Source: Oscillospiraceae bacterium (lineage in GTDB: Bacteria; Bacillota; Clostridia; Oscillospirales; CAG-382). Taken from it: DNA of 34,269 nucleotides. Shown in pieces: positions 8,052 through 15,950 of this stretch. The notes below the pieces were generated by a model that was not told the DNA's origin, ran no database searches, and worked only from the letters and a program-made list of their open reading frames with translations. How positions within the stretch are numbered: position 1 is the first letter of the stretch; every line of letters begins with the position of its first letter. The stretch lies in contig SVTM01000031.1 of NCBI GenBank assembly GCA_015063785.1, positions 1 to 34,269 on the forward strand, read 5' to 3'. Both the position numbers and the translations under genes were made by a program.

Positions 8052-9770
8052 TTGCTTATTACAGACAAAAAAGAGCTTTCCCGTTTTTCTGACGAAAACA
8101 GAGTGTGGCAGCTTGTCCCAAGCGTTGCAAGATCACGCAGCGGACGACTTTTCTGTACATTTTACTCGGGTGCCGCCACCGAAACCCTCGGAAATTTCTG
8201 CATACTCATCAAAAGCGACGACGACGGTGAAAGCTGGTCGGAGCCGATAGCTGTGGCATATGCAGGAGAGCTGCACAGATGCTTCGACCCCACCCTTTGG
8301 ATCGACCCAATGGGACGGCTGTGGTTTACCTGGGCAAAAGGACATGAATACGGAGTGTACGGCGCCATCTGCGACGACCCCGATGCCGAAAAAATCTCAT
8401 TCTCCGACGAATTTTACATTGGCGAAAGCGTGATGATGAACAAACCCACCGTGCTTTCGACGGGAGAATGGCTTTTCCCCATAGCCGTATGGAACTTTTG
8501 GGCTTTTGAGGACACCTTAAAGCAAAAAAGGCCTTACACCGACATACACATTGACGAATACCTTTCAGGGCGTCACGCCTACACCGGCGCAAACGTATAC
8601 AAAAGCTCGGACAACGGCAAGACCTTTACCCTTATCGGCGGATGCCGCAACATTGATGCAAGAAGCTTTGATGAGCACATGATCTATGAAAGGCAGGACG
8701 GGGTTCTCGTCATGCTGATCCGCACAAAGCGCGGAATTGCACGTTCTCTGTCATACGACCGCGGCGTCACCTGGACATATGCTACCCTTTGCATACAAAA
8801 CCCATCGTCGCGTTTCCACATAAGAAGGCTTTCGTCGGGCAGACTTTTGCTTATCAACCACGACAATTTTACGGGAAGAAACAACATGACCGCCTTTTTG
8901 TCTGAGGACGACGGAAAGACCTGGCCGTACAAGATATTGCTTGATGAAAGAGACGAGGTCTCCTACCCGGATATGGCAGAGGGAGAGGACGGATATCTTT
9001 ATATCGTTTACGACCGCGAGCGCGGCGGATACAAGCCTTCGCTTGAAGAAACCATGAAATGCGCCCGCGAGATCTTGATGGCAAAGATAAACGAGCAGGA
9101 TATCATTGCAGGAAAACTTGTTTCGGAAAAAGGGTATCTGAAAAAAATCGTTTCAAAGCTCGGAAAATATACGGGCACCAAGAACTATTACAAAGAGATC
9201 CCCGATATTGACCCCAAGGAGCTCATTGAAACGGCAAGCAAATATGAAAGCGTTGACAAGATACTGAAAACGGTTTTTGTCTACTATCCTCTGAACTGTC
9301 AGAATATGCATCTGGTCGATGCCAAAAAGACCGACAGCATTATCAGCGACATCGAAAAGGATTTCGGTGACAGCGAAAAGGTGAAAAAACATCTCGAAAA
9401 GCTCGTTTTCCTGCTTTCAAAAACAGATAATGCCGTAAATCGCGAAGAACCGCTCGTAAAGGGACTGACAGAATATCTGCAGTCGAACGTATCGGCAGAG
9501 ATCGACGTGAAAGACTATGCCGAAAAGCAAAACGTCAGCGTTTATTACCTGTGCCATCTTTTCAAAAAGACGGCAGGCATCAGCATTTATGAATACCGCA
9601 ACACCTGCAGATTTACCGAAGCAAAAAGACTGCTTGCCTCGTCGGATATGAAGATCGTGGATATCTGTTTTACATGCGGCTTCAACGACGCCAGCTATTT
9701 TGCAAAAAAATTCAAGTGTTCCGAAGGTGTCTCTCCGTCGGAATACAGAAAACTGCACAGGATCAAATAA
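8052..9770 (+). CDS. Sialidase-fold beta-propeller fused to AraC-type DNA-binding domain
   Basis: A 572-residue two-part protein. Residues about 1-330 are a BNR/sialidase-type propeller with four Asp-box motifs: SDDDGESW (about 55), SSDNGKTF (185), SYDRGVTW (233) and SEDDGKTW (284). Residues about 330-465 are a helical linker. The last 100 residues are a full AraC paired HTH (VKDYAEKQNVSVYYLCHLFKKTAG; IVDICFTCGFNDASYFAKKFK; SPSEYRKL). The FRIP motif of true exo-sialidases is not seen, and there is no signal peptide, so a sugar-sensing role is more likely than secreted enzyme activity (inference). The start is TTG 8052, 6 nt after AGGTG. The frame is continuous with no frameshift between the domains, so the fusion is real in this sequence. 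It is flanked by terminators on both sides. Confidence 0.87.
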   Translation: MLITDKKELSRFSDENRVWQLVPSVARSRSGRLFCTFYSGAATETLGNFCILIKSDDDGESWSEPIAVAYAGELHRCFDPTLWIDPMGRLWFTWAKGHEYGVYGAICDDPDAEKISFSDEFYIGESVMMNKPTVLSTGEWLFPIAVWNFWAFEDTLKQKRPYTDIHIDEYLSGRHAYTGANVYKSSDNGKTFTLIGGCRNIDARSFDEHMIYERQDGVLVMLIRTKRGIARSLSYDRGVTWTYATLCIQNPSSRFHIRRLSSGRLLLINHDNFTGRNNMTAFLSEDDGKTWPYKILLDERDEVSYPDMAEGEDGYLYIVYDRERGGYKPSLEETMKCAREILMAKINEQDIIAGKLVSEKGYLKKIVSKLGKYTGTKNYYKEIPDIDPKELIETASKYESVDKILKTVFVYYPLNCQNMHLVDAKKTDSIISDIEKDFGDSEKVKKHLEKLVFLLSKTDNAVNREEPLVKGLTEYLQSNVSAEIDVKDYAEKQNVSVYYLCHLFKKTAGISIYEYRNTCRFTEAKRLLASSDMKIVDICFTCGFNDASYFAKKFKCSEGVSPSEYRKLHRIK

Positions 9771-9779
9771 ACAAGTTCA

Positions 9780-9812
9780 AATGACGGCACAGTTATGTGC
9801 CGTCATTCTTAT
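9780..9812 (+). terminator. Terminator after the sialidase-AraC gene
   Basis: The 11-bp perfect stem ATGACGGCACA / TGTGCCGTCAT has a 4-nt loop and is followed by TCTTATT. It isolates the fusion gene as a single-gene unit. Confidence 0.8.
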
Positions 9813-9834
9813 TGCTAAAAAGTCATAAAACCCC

Positions 9835-9863
9835 TTGATTATATCTGCTTTTCATGGTAGAAT
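9835..9863 (+). promoter_or_regulatory. Promoter of the NhaC-family antiporter gene
   Basis: TTGATT (9835-9840) and TAGAAT (9858-9863) are separated by 17 bp with an extended -10 TGG, 30 bp before the ATG. Confidence 0.8.
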
Positions 9864-9893
9864 ATAGACAATACATATTTTTGGAGGAAAACC

Positions 9894-11210
9894 ATGAAAA
9901 AAGGAAATGCTTTGGGGTTGCTCCCCATCGGTGTGTTCCTGGTCCTTTATCTTGGCCTTGGAATCACCTTTGAATACATTCTGAAGATAGAACAGGGATT
10001 TTACAAGATCCCCATCGTCGTTGCTTTTATGGCGGCGCTGCTTGTGGCCTGTCTGCAAAACAGAAAAGTTAAATTTGACGAAAAGCTTGAGATCATGGGC
10101 AAAGGTGTCGGCGACAAAAACATCGTGACTATGATACTTATCTTCCTGCTTGCAGGCGTTTTTGTAGGCGTTGTCGGCAGAAGCTCGGCTGAAAGCGTGG
10201 CATACTTTATGCTTTCGTTAATACCGCCGAAATTTGCCGTTTGCGTTCTGTTCCTTATTGCCTGCTTCATATCCACCGCCATGGGTACTTCTGTTGGTAC
10301 CATCACCCTTATCACTCCCATTGCTGTTGCGGTTTCTGCGGCATCGGGATTTTCGCTTCCCCTTTGCGTGGGAACGGTTGTGGGCGGTGCCATGTTTGGC
10401 GACAACCTTTCGTTCATTTCCGATACCACCATTGCCGCGTGTAACGGTCAGGGCTGTGCCATGAAGGATAAATTCCGCACAAACTTTATGATCGTTGTCC
10501 CTGCCGCTATTCTCACCATAGTTTTGGTATTGATATGTTCTCACAGTGAAGCAATTGGCGCCATTGAGATCCCGAAGTATGATCTTATCCAGACCATTCC
10601 CTATCTTCTCGTTCTGGCGGGCGGCATCATCGGTATAAACGTATTTGTGGTGCTTCTCATCGGCATCTTCGCGGGAAGCCTTATTATGCTTCTTACCGGC
10701 ACCACCACCTTTATGTCGCTTCTCGGCAATATGGGCGGCGGTGCATCGGGTATGTTTGAAACCATCCTCGTTTCTGTTCTTGTGGCGGCCATCTGTGCTT
10801 TGATCCGTGAAAACGGCGGATTTGAAGCTTTGCTTTTCGGCATCCGCAAGGTGTTCCGCGGCAAGCGCGGCGGACAGCTGGGCGTGGGACTTCTTGTTGG
10901 TGCAATGGATATTGCCACCGCCAACAACACGGTTGCCATCGTCGTGGCAAACCCCATCGCCTCGGAAATGGCAAAGGTTTATGGCATATCTCCCCGAAAG
11001 ACCGCGTCCATTCTCGATACCTTCTCGTGTATCTTCCAGGGCATAATCCCCTATGGTGCGCAGATGCTTGTGGCGCTTGCGGCGGTTGCAGATGCAGGCT
11101 TCTCTCTTTCTGCATTCGACGTTATCCCCTATCTTTTCTATCCTTTCCTTCTTCTTCTCAGCTCTTTGGTATTTATGTTCCTTGTTCCCGAGAAGAAAGA
11201 AAAACAGTAA
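9894..11210 (+). CDS. NhaC-family Na+/H+ antiporter-type transporter
   Basis: A 438-residue membrane protein with about eleven to thirteen hydrophobic segments. The central block 'STAMGTSVGTITLITPIAVAV' and 'GAMFGDNLSFISDTTIAA' is the conserved core of NhaC-type antiporters (ion transporter superfamily). These proteins exchange Na+ for H+ across the cell membrane; some members carry malate-lactate or other organic anions. The ATG follows GGAGG by 7 nt. The gene has its own promoter and terminator, so it is a single-gene unit. A role in pH or sodium balance is the default reading; nothing in the neighbours ties it to a given organic acid. Confidence 0.88.
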   Translation: MKKGNALGLLPIGVFLVLYLGLGITFEYILKIEQGFYKIPIVVAFMAALLVACLQNRKVKFDEKLEIMGKGVGDKNIVTMILIFLLAGVFVGVVGRSSAESVAYFMLSLIPPKFAVCVLFLIACFISTAMGTSVGTITLITPIAVAVSAASGFSLPLCVGTVVGGAMFGDNLSFISDTTIAACNGQGCAMKDKFRTNFMIVVPAAILTIVLVLICSHSEAIGAIEIPKYDLIQTIPYLLVLAGGIIGINVFVVLLIGIFAGSLIMLLTGTTTFMSLLGNMGGGASGMFETILVSVLVAAICALIRENGGFEALLFGIRKVFRGKRGGQLGVGLLVGAMDIATANNTVAIVVANPIASEMAKVYGISPRKTASILDTFSCIFQGIIPYGAQMLVALAAVADAGFSLSAFDVIPYLFYPFLLLLSSLVFMFLVPEKKEKQ

Positions 11211-11220
11211 ACAAAAATAC

Positions 11221-11257
11221 AGAGCGGGATTTTTTTAAAAATCCCGCTCTTTTTTTA
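11221..11257 (+). terminator. Terminator of the antiporter gene
   Basis: The stem AGAGCGGGAT / ATCCCGCTCT is followed by a long T-tract, a standard strong intrinsic terminator. Confidence 0.92.
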
Positions 11258-11285
11258 TTAACCGTTTGGGCTTTTTTGCTACTAT

Positions 11286-12869
11286 ATGGATGAAAGCTTT
11301 CAAAAAAAGATCATGAAAGGAGGATGCCTTATAAACAGAAACAAAGCGACAGAATTTGTCGAAGAAAATCTGAAAACAATATTTGCCTATTCCCTTTCCC
11401 GTTTAAGAGATAAGAGCGACGCAGAAGATCTGACAAACGATATTATTGCCGCTATCCTTGCAAGTTCTGACAGGATTAAAGACGACAATGCTTTTTACGG
11501 ATATGTTTGGAAGATCGCATCGAACACATACAAAAACTTTCTGAAAAAAAGAAAAAAGCAAATGTTTGACGAGTATCCCGAAAATATCAGCGACAACAAG
11601 GATTTTACCGATAATATTGTGTTGGAGCAAGAGTTTTCTGTACTTCGCCGTGAAATTGCGCTTCTTTCAAAAGAGTACCGAGAGTGCACTGTGGCATATT
11701 ATTATGACGGTCTGTCTTGCTCTCAAATATCAAATGAATACGGCATTTCTCTCGAAATGGTCAAATATTACCTTTTCAAAACAAGGAAAATACTCAAGGA
11801 GGGTATATGTATGGAAAGACAATTCGGAGAAAAGAGCTTTCGTCCTGCACCTTTTGAATTTATTACCATCTTCTCAGGATCATACAACAAGGAATACAGA
11901 AGTCTTTTTTCAAGAAAACTACCAGGTCAAATACTGCTTTCAGCTTATTATGCTCCCATAAGTGCAAGAGAGCTATCGACAGAATTGGGAGTCGGGACAG
12001 TATATCTCGAAGATGAGATTTTAATTCTTAAAAAATACGATTTTATCACCGAGGTTCAAAAAGGCAAATATCTTACAAATCTTGTTGTTTTCACCGATGA
12101 TTACACTGAAAAATTCCGAAAAGAAAGCTATTCCACCACCTGCAGTATGATTTTTGACATCATAAAAAGAACAAAATCACAGCTGAGCAAAATCAAAAAA
12201 ATATGCAAAAGCTCCGAGAATATTTCGGATGAACAATTTCTTTGGGGACTGCTTTTCCCCCTAATGCTCACGGGGAACAAAGCTTTTGAAAACAGCAAAA
12301 ACACCGATTATGAAAAAAAGTCCCTCTATGACGGCGCTGTTGGAATAAGCTACGGTGTTTCAGAAACAGATACGCAAAACGAATTTACCAACGGTTCTTT
12401 TGCCGGATACTCGAAATTTGACGACAACTACTACGTTACTGCCGCTGATTTCGACGTGCTCCCGGTGAAAAACCGCTATTTTGACGGCAACTACAAAGAA
12501 TCAATTAAGCATAAATTGTACAACCCACAAAAAGTTGGAAACGCAGATTTTCTTGTTGCAACCGAAGAAGAAAAAACAAAGATCTTTTCGGTCTTACAAA
12601 AGGAAATAGATCTCATGAAAGAGCTTTACAATTATCTTTTCGAAAAGTCCTGCGAAACCATATCAATGATTGCGCCAAAGCACACAGAAAATATCCAAAA
12701 AAGCATAATCTATGGCACACTGTTCTTTCGCACTGTGGGCTTTATCGGAGGATGCGCCGTAAAATCAGGAGCACTTGACCTCCCGACTTTTGAAGGTCCG
12801 GCAGCCGTATGCATTACGAAAAACTTCGATAAATCGAACGAAATCGTAAATCAGAGCGTTCTTGTTTAA
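11286..12869 (+). CDS. ECF-type sigma factor with long C-terminal extension
   Basis: A frame of up to 527 residues. The first 175 are an ECF sigma factor: region 2 (FAYSLSRLRDKSDAEDLTNDI, then 'YGYVWKIASNTYKNFLKK') and region 4 (LLSKEYRECTVAYYYDGLSCSQISNEYGISLEMVKYYLFKTRKILKE). A further 350 residues follow, beginning with a possible winged helix (ISARELSTELGVGTVYLEDEILILKKYDFI). The start is uncertain. AAAGGAGG (11316-11323) is well placed only for an ATA codon at 11331; ATG 11286 and 11313 lie before that site. An in-frame ATG at 11811 has a perfect AAGGAGGG 7 nt upstream, so a separate C-terminal product of 352 residues is likely also made. No anti-sigma gene is adjacent. The target genes are unknown. 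Confidence 0.82.
   Translation: MDESFQKKIMKGGCLINRNKATEFVEENLKTIFAYSLSRLRDKSDAEDLTNDIIAAILASSDRIKDDNAFYGYVWKIASNTYKNFLKKRKKQMFDEYPENISDNKDFTDNIVLEQEFSVLRREIALLSKEYRECTVAYYYDGLSCSQISNEYGISLEMVKYYLFKTRKILKEGICMERQFGEKSFRPAPFEFITIFSGSYNKEYRSLFSRKLPGQILLSAYYAPISARELSTELGVGTVYLEDEILILKKYDFITEVQKGKYLTNLVVFTDDYTEKFRKESYSTTCSMIFDIIKRTKSQLSKIKKICKSSENISDEQFLWGLLFPLMLTGNKAFENSKNTDYEKKSLYDGAVGISYGVSETDTQNEFTNGSFAGYSKFDDNYYVTAADFDVLPVKNRYFDGNYKESIKHKLYNPQKVGNADFLVATEEEKTKIFSVLQKEIDLMKELYNYLFEKSCETISMIAPKHTENIQKSIIYGTLFFRTVGFIGGCAVKSGALDLPTFEGPAAVCITKNFDKSNEIVNQSVLV
11796..11813 (+). promoter_or_regulatory. Internal ribosome binding site and start within the sigma gene
   Basis: AAGGAGGG (11796-11803) lies 7 nt before an in-frame ATG (11811) at the junction between sigma region 4 and the extension. 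This is as good as any gene start in the window and would yield the extension as an independent protein beginning MERQFGEKSF. Confidence 0.7.
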
Positions 12870-13006
12870 GCCGCAAAACAATTATTTTCATCGTATTTTC
12901 CATTATTTTTTGGCAAAAAATAAACTCTGTCATAACATAACAGTATCAAAAGCATTTTTCACAGTCCGTTTCACCAAAAGATCGGGCGGAAAGGCAGAGT
13001 TTTTTT

Positions 13007-14122
13007 ATGAACAGCGAATTTGAGGCAACACGTCCGAGAGTATATGACGAAGTATTTGGAGAAAAGGCAGAAAACGTACGTCGTTTTTTTGGAGCGGCAA
13101 ACACGCGCAAAGGTTTTATAAGCTTTTTTGACAAAATTTTTTCGCCCGAAAACATCGACATTCTATATATTCTCGGCGGAGGTCCCGGCAGCGGAAAAAG
13201 TACACTTCTCAAGAAAATTGCGGTGTTATCCGAAAAAAACGGATTCACCACCGACCGCATACATTGCTCGTCAAGTCCCACCTCCCTCGACGGGGTTATA
13301 ATCGGAGAAAAAAGGATCGCCGTTATCGACGGCACGTCTCCCCACACCTACTCCCCCACCTGCCCCGGCGTGCGCGAGATAGCAGTTGATCTCGGCAGAG
13401 GTTGGGACACCAAGGCACTGTCAAAGCGCAAAGAGACGATAACCTATCTTGGCACCGCAAAGAGCAAGGCATACAAAAAGGCGTATATATATCTGCGTGC
13501 CGCGTCACTTGTTGCCGACGACGAAAACGTTTCGACTCTCGGTCACATACTGTCCGAAAAAATTCAGAAAAACGTCCTTTCAACCCTTTTGAAGGAGTCG
13601 GGAAAGGCAGCAGAAAAACCTTGCACCTTACCCGAAATAAGACTTCAGCGCGCCGTGAGCGGCAAGGGAAACGTATATTTCGAAAGCTTTTCGCAGATGG
13701 CGCAAAAAACTTATCTCGTCCGCGATTTTCGCGGTATTGGCGGAATATGGCTTGGTATTCTTTTTGACGAGGCAAAGAAAAGGCAGATACCTATGACAGT
13801 ATCATTTTCGCCCGAAGATCCCGACGTTATCGACGGCATTTTTCTGAAAGAACAAAAATGCGCCTTCACCCGTTATGCATCGCAATATGACAAGGTGATA
13901 AACTGCGAACGCTTTGCCGACAAGGAATTTTTTGCAGCCTCCACGCGGCGTCATTCTTTTCTCGAAAAAAGCAGAACTTCTCTTCTGCGCGAAAGCTATG
14001 ATGCGCTGAATCAAGCGTCTAAATTCCACGATCTTATTGAAGCGGAATATTTTCCCTGTACCGATTTTTCGATAATTGACGGTATAACCGAAAAGCTTTG
14101 CAAAGATATCTTTGAAGGCTGA
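13007..14122 (+). CDS. P-loop ATPase of unknown function (PRK06851-like)
   Basis: A 371-residue cytosolic protein with a clear Walker A motif, GGGPGSGKST, at residues 57-66 (Lys64). It is followed by 'GVIIGEKRIAVIDGTSPHTYSP', a pattern I associate with a conserved Firmicutes family of uncharacterised nucleotide-binding proteins. The second half (about 215-290, 'RDFRGIGGIWLGILFDEAKKRQIPM') looks like a second, degenerate nucleotide-binding half. No membrane segment is seen. The ribosome binding site is weak (AAAGG about 14 nt before ATG 13007), and a T-run directly precedes the start. It shares a bidirectional terminator with the convergent permease gene. The function is unknown; the family name is from recall only. 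Confidence 0.75.
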   Translation: MNSEFEATRPRVYDEVFGEKAENVRRFFGAANTRKGFISFFDKIFSPENIDILYILGGGPGSGKSTLLKKIAVLSEKNGFTTDRIHCSSSPTSLDGVIIGEKRIAVIDGTSPHTYSPTCPGVREIAVDLGRGWDTKALSKRKETITYLGTAKSKAYKKAYIYLRAASLVADDENVSTLGHILSEKIQKNVLSTLLKESGKAAEKPCTLPEIRLQRAVSGKGNVYFESFSQMAQKTYLVRDFRGIGGIWLGILFDEAKKRQIPMTVSFSPEDPDVIDGIFLKEQKCAFTRYASQYDKVINCERFADKEFFAASTRRHSFLEKSRTSLLRESYDALNQASKFHDLIEAEYFPCTDFSIIDGITEKLCKDIFEG

Positions 14123-14128
14123 CAACAA

Positions 14129-14176
14129 AAAAGCGGTGAAAATACCACGTACGGTATTTTCGCCGCTTTTGTTTTT
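14129..14176. terminator. Bidirectional terminator between convergent genes
   Basis: An 18-bp stem (14129-14146 with 14153-14170, one G-T pair) has a 6-nt loop. A-runs and T-runs on both sides give U-tracts in either direction. It serves the ATPase gene and the minus-strand DMT permease. Confidence 0.9.
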
Positions 14177-14205
14177 TGTTTATGTAAGTTATACGAGCAA
14201 AAATA

Positions 14206-15153
14206 CTACAGCGCAACCGAAAAACCAATCTTTACGTTCATAAGCGCAATAGATGCGATGCCGAAAAGAACACCGATTTTTTGTCTTGCCGTCAATTTAT
14301 CCTTGAAAAGTACAATGCCGATAAGGCTCATGCCAAGAGACTGCAGACCGTAATAGGTCGGGAACATGATCGATCCGGGGATAAGCTTGTTGCCCATCAT
14401 AAACATTTTTTGGAAAACGGCAATAACAGCACCGACCGCCAAGGCATAGAAAAGAACGTTTTTGGAAAACCAGTAGGTGCTCTTTTCCTTTTTTCCGGTA
14501 TGGGCGCCGACAAGATAAACCACAAGGGCAAGAATCGCCGAAAAAAGATATGTGAAAACAAGAAAGGTGTTGTCGGAATTTGCAACCGTCTTTGCCGTTT
14601 CGGTCTGGTAGAAAAGCTTTTGTACACAACCTCCCACACCGTTGACAAGAAGACACACGATCGTAACGATCAACCACTTTTTGTTCGCTTTCTGCTCGCC
14701 CTCAGTTCTGTTACAGCTGAGTATCATAGAAACAACAAGGCAGACTATACCTATCATCTGCGTGAAGAAAAATCTGTCACCAAGAAAAAGAATACTTAAT
14801 GTTGTGGGAAACAGAACGCTGAAATTAACGATAAGCACCGTAAGCGAGACAGGACCCGAAGCCAATGCCACCGTGTAAAGCACCTGAAAAGAAGCGTTGG
14901 TCGTGCTGTAAAGCCCCGACATCCAAAGAGTTGTGAAATCAGGAACAGCCAAAGGCAAGACGATCGAAATAGCAAGTGCCACACTTGCAAAAAACATCAT
15001 GTTGTAAAGCACGCTGTCCTGGGTGTTGCGGATATATTTGCGACAACATCTGCCTTGTATCGTAACCTTCACACAAGCAAAACATGTAACAAAAACCAAA
15101 AAAAGTAACTGCGTAATACTGTTTGAGCTAATTATCTGTTCTATTTCTTGCAA
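14206..15153 (-). CDS. DMT/EamA-type membrane transporter (second copy)
   Basis: A 315-residue protein with about ten hydrophobic segments, a member of the drug/metabolite transporter superfamily. The C-terminal 'IVLFKDKLTARQKIGVLFGIASIALM' is the standard EamA ending. It resembles the permease at 2023-2877 over the last two helices. An upstream ATG in the same frame lies before the GAGGG site; TTG at 15153 has this site 6 nt upstream and is chosen. The gene has its own strong promoter and diverges from the rubrerythrin gene. The substrate is unknown. Confidence 0.82.
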   Translation of the reverse strand: MQEIEQIISSNSITQLLFLVFVTCFACVKVTIQGRCCRKYIRNTQDSVLYNMMFFASVALAISIVLPLAVPDFTTLWMSGLYSTTNASFQVLYTVALASGPVSLTVLIVNFSVLFPTTLSILFLGDRFFFTQMIGIVCLVVSMILSCNRTEGEQKANKKWLIVTIVCLLVNGVGGCVQKLFYQTETAKTVANSDNTFLVFTYLFSAILALVVYLVGAHTGKKEKSTYWFSKNVLFYALAVGAVIAVFQKMFMMGNKLIPGSIMFPTYYGLQSLGMSLIGIVLFKDKLTARQKIGVLFGIASIALMNVKIGFSVAL

Positions 15154-15207
15154 AACAATCCCTCTTTTCATGGCACCGCTTTTTATAGACAAAGCGTTAC
15201 CCTCGAT

Positions 15208-15236
15208 ATTCTAACACACAAAACACTTAAAGTCAA
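15208..15236 (-). promoter_or_regulatory. Promoter of the second DMT permease gene
   Basis: On the minus strand, TTGACT and TAGAAT are 17 bp apart, with an extended -10 TGT. This is a near-consensus promoter about 55 bp before the TTG start. Confidence 0.82.
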
Positions 15237-15251
15237 TATCTGTGCACTTTT

Positions 15252-15269
15252 TTGCAATCATTGTTGCAA
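15252..15269. promoter_or_regulatory. TTGCAA inverted repeat between divergent genes
   Basis: Two TTGCAA hexamers, each self-complementary, lie 6 bp apart between the permease and rubrerythrin promoters. It is a candidate operator; no regulator can be named. Confidence 0.35.
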
Positions 15270-15307
15270 AATAACAAAAAGCCTGTTTTGACATATACTG
15301 ACATCAG

Positions 15308-15331
15308 AACGCCTTGCGGCGTTTGTTTTTT
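15308..15331 (+). terminator. Hairpin with T-tract in the rubrerythrin leader
   Basis: The stem AACGCC / GGCGTT with a TTGC loop is followed by TGTTTTTT and ends 6 bp before the ribosome binding site. It could be an attenuator. If a TATACT box at 15294-15299 is the -10, it would instead form the 5' end of the mRNA and stabilise it. Confidence 0.5.
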
Positions 15332-15350
15332 AAGACAAGGAGATACGATC

Positions 15351-15908
15351 ATGAATCATCAACATAACACGAATACAGACCTTTCGGGAACTCAGACCGA
15401 AAAAAATCTTTTGGCAGCGGCATCGGGCGAGGCAAAAGCGCACACACAATACGAGCTTTTTTCGGGCGCAGCATATGAAGAAGGCTATGCCACTGTCGGA
15501 GACAGCCTGTGGGATCTTTCGCATCAGGAAAAAGAGCACGCCGAGATATGGTATGAGCTTCTGGGAAAAATAAAAAATACCGAGTCAAACCTTGAAACAG
15601 CCATTGCACAAGAAGGGTACGAAGCAGAATCTATGTATGCCGAATTTGCCCGAGTTGCGCAGGAAGAGGGCTTTGACGAGATTGCCGAAAAATTCCGCAT
15701 GGTGGGCACCATCGAAAACAACCACAGGGATATCCTGAAAAACATCCTAACCGAGCTTCGCGACGGCACACTTTATGCAGGCGCTCCCGAAAACGCAAGC
15801 TGGTTCTGCACCAACTGCGGATATATCGCGCAGGGGTCTGATGCCCCCGAATATTGCCCTGTATGCGGTTATCCTGCAGGATATTTTATCAGATACGACA
15901 GAGATTGA
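15351..15908 (+). CDS. Rubrerythrin
   Basis: A 185-residue non-haem iron peroxidase that reduces hydrogen peroxide in anaerobes. The N-terminal ferritin-like four-helix bundle holds the di-iron ligands (GEAKAHTQYE, QEKEHAEIW, EAESMYAEF and ENNHRDI). The C-terminal rubredoxin domain has two CxxC knuckles, CTNCGY and CPVCGY, for one Fe(SCys)4 centre. The length is usual for the family. ATG 15351 follows AAGGAG by 8 nt. It fits the protection of the oxygen-sensitive glycyl radical enzymes in this anaerobe, though it is not linked to them by operon. Confidence 0.93.
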   Translation: MNHQHNTNTDLSGTQTEKNLLAAASGEAKAHTQYELFSGAAYEEGYATVGDSLWDLSHQEKEHAEIWYELLGKIKNTESNLETAIAQEGYEAESMYAEFARVAQEEGFDEIAEKFRMVGTIENNHRDILKNILTELRDGTLYAGAPENASWFCTNCGYIAQGSDAPEYCPVCGYPAGYFIRYDRD

Positions 15909-15914
15909 AGCAAA

Positions 15915-15947
15915 CAAAAAAGGAAACCGTCAAAGGTTTCCTTTTTG
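15915..15947. terminator. Bidirectional terminator between rubrerythrin and FAD oxidoreductase
   Basis: The 12-bp stem AAAAAGGAAACC / GGTTTCCTTTTT has a 6-nt loop. It lies just before the stop of the convergent oxidoreductase gene and works in both directions. Confidence 0.85.
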
Positions 15948-15950
15948 TTT

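Noticed and set aside
8052..9770. Secreted catalytic exo-sialidase
   Set aside because: There is no signal peptide and no FRIP motif, and the C-terminus is a DNA-binding domain.
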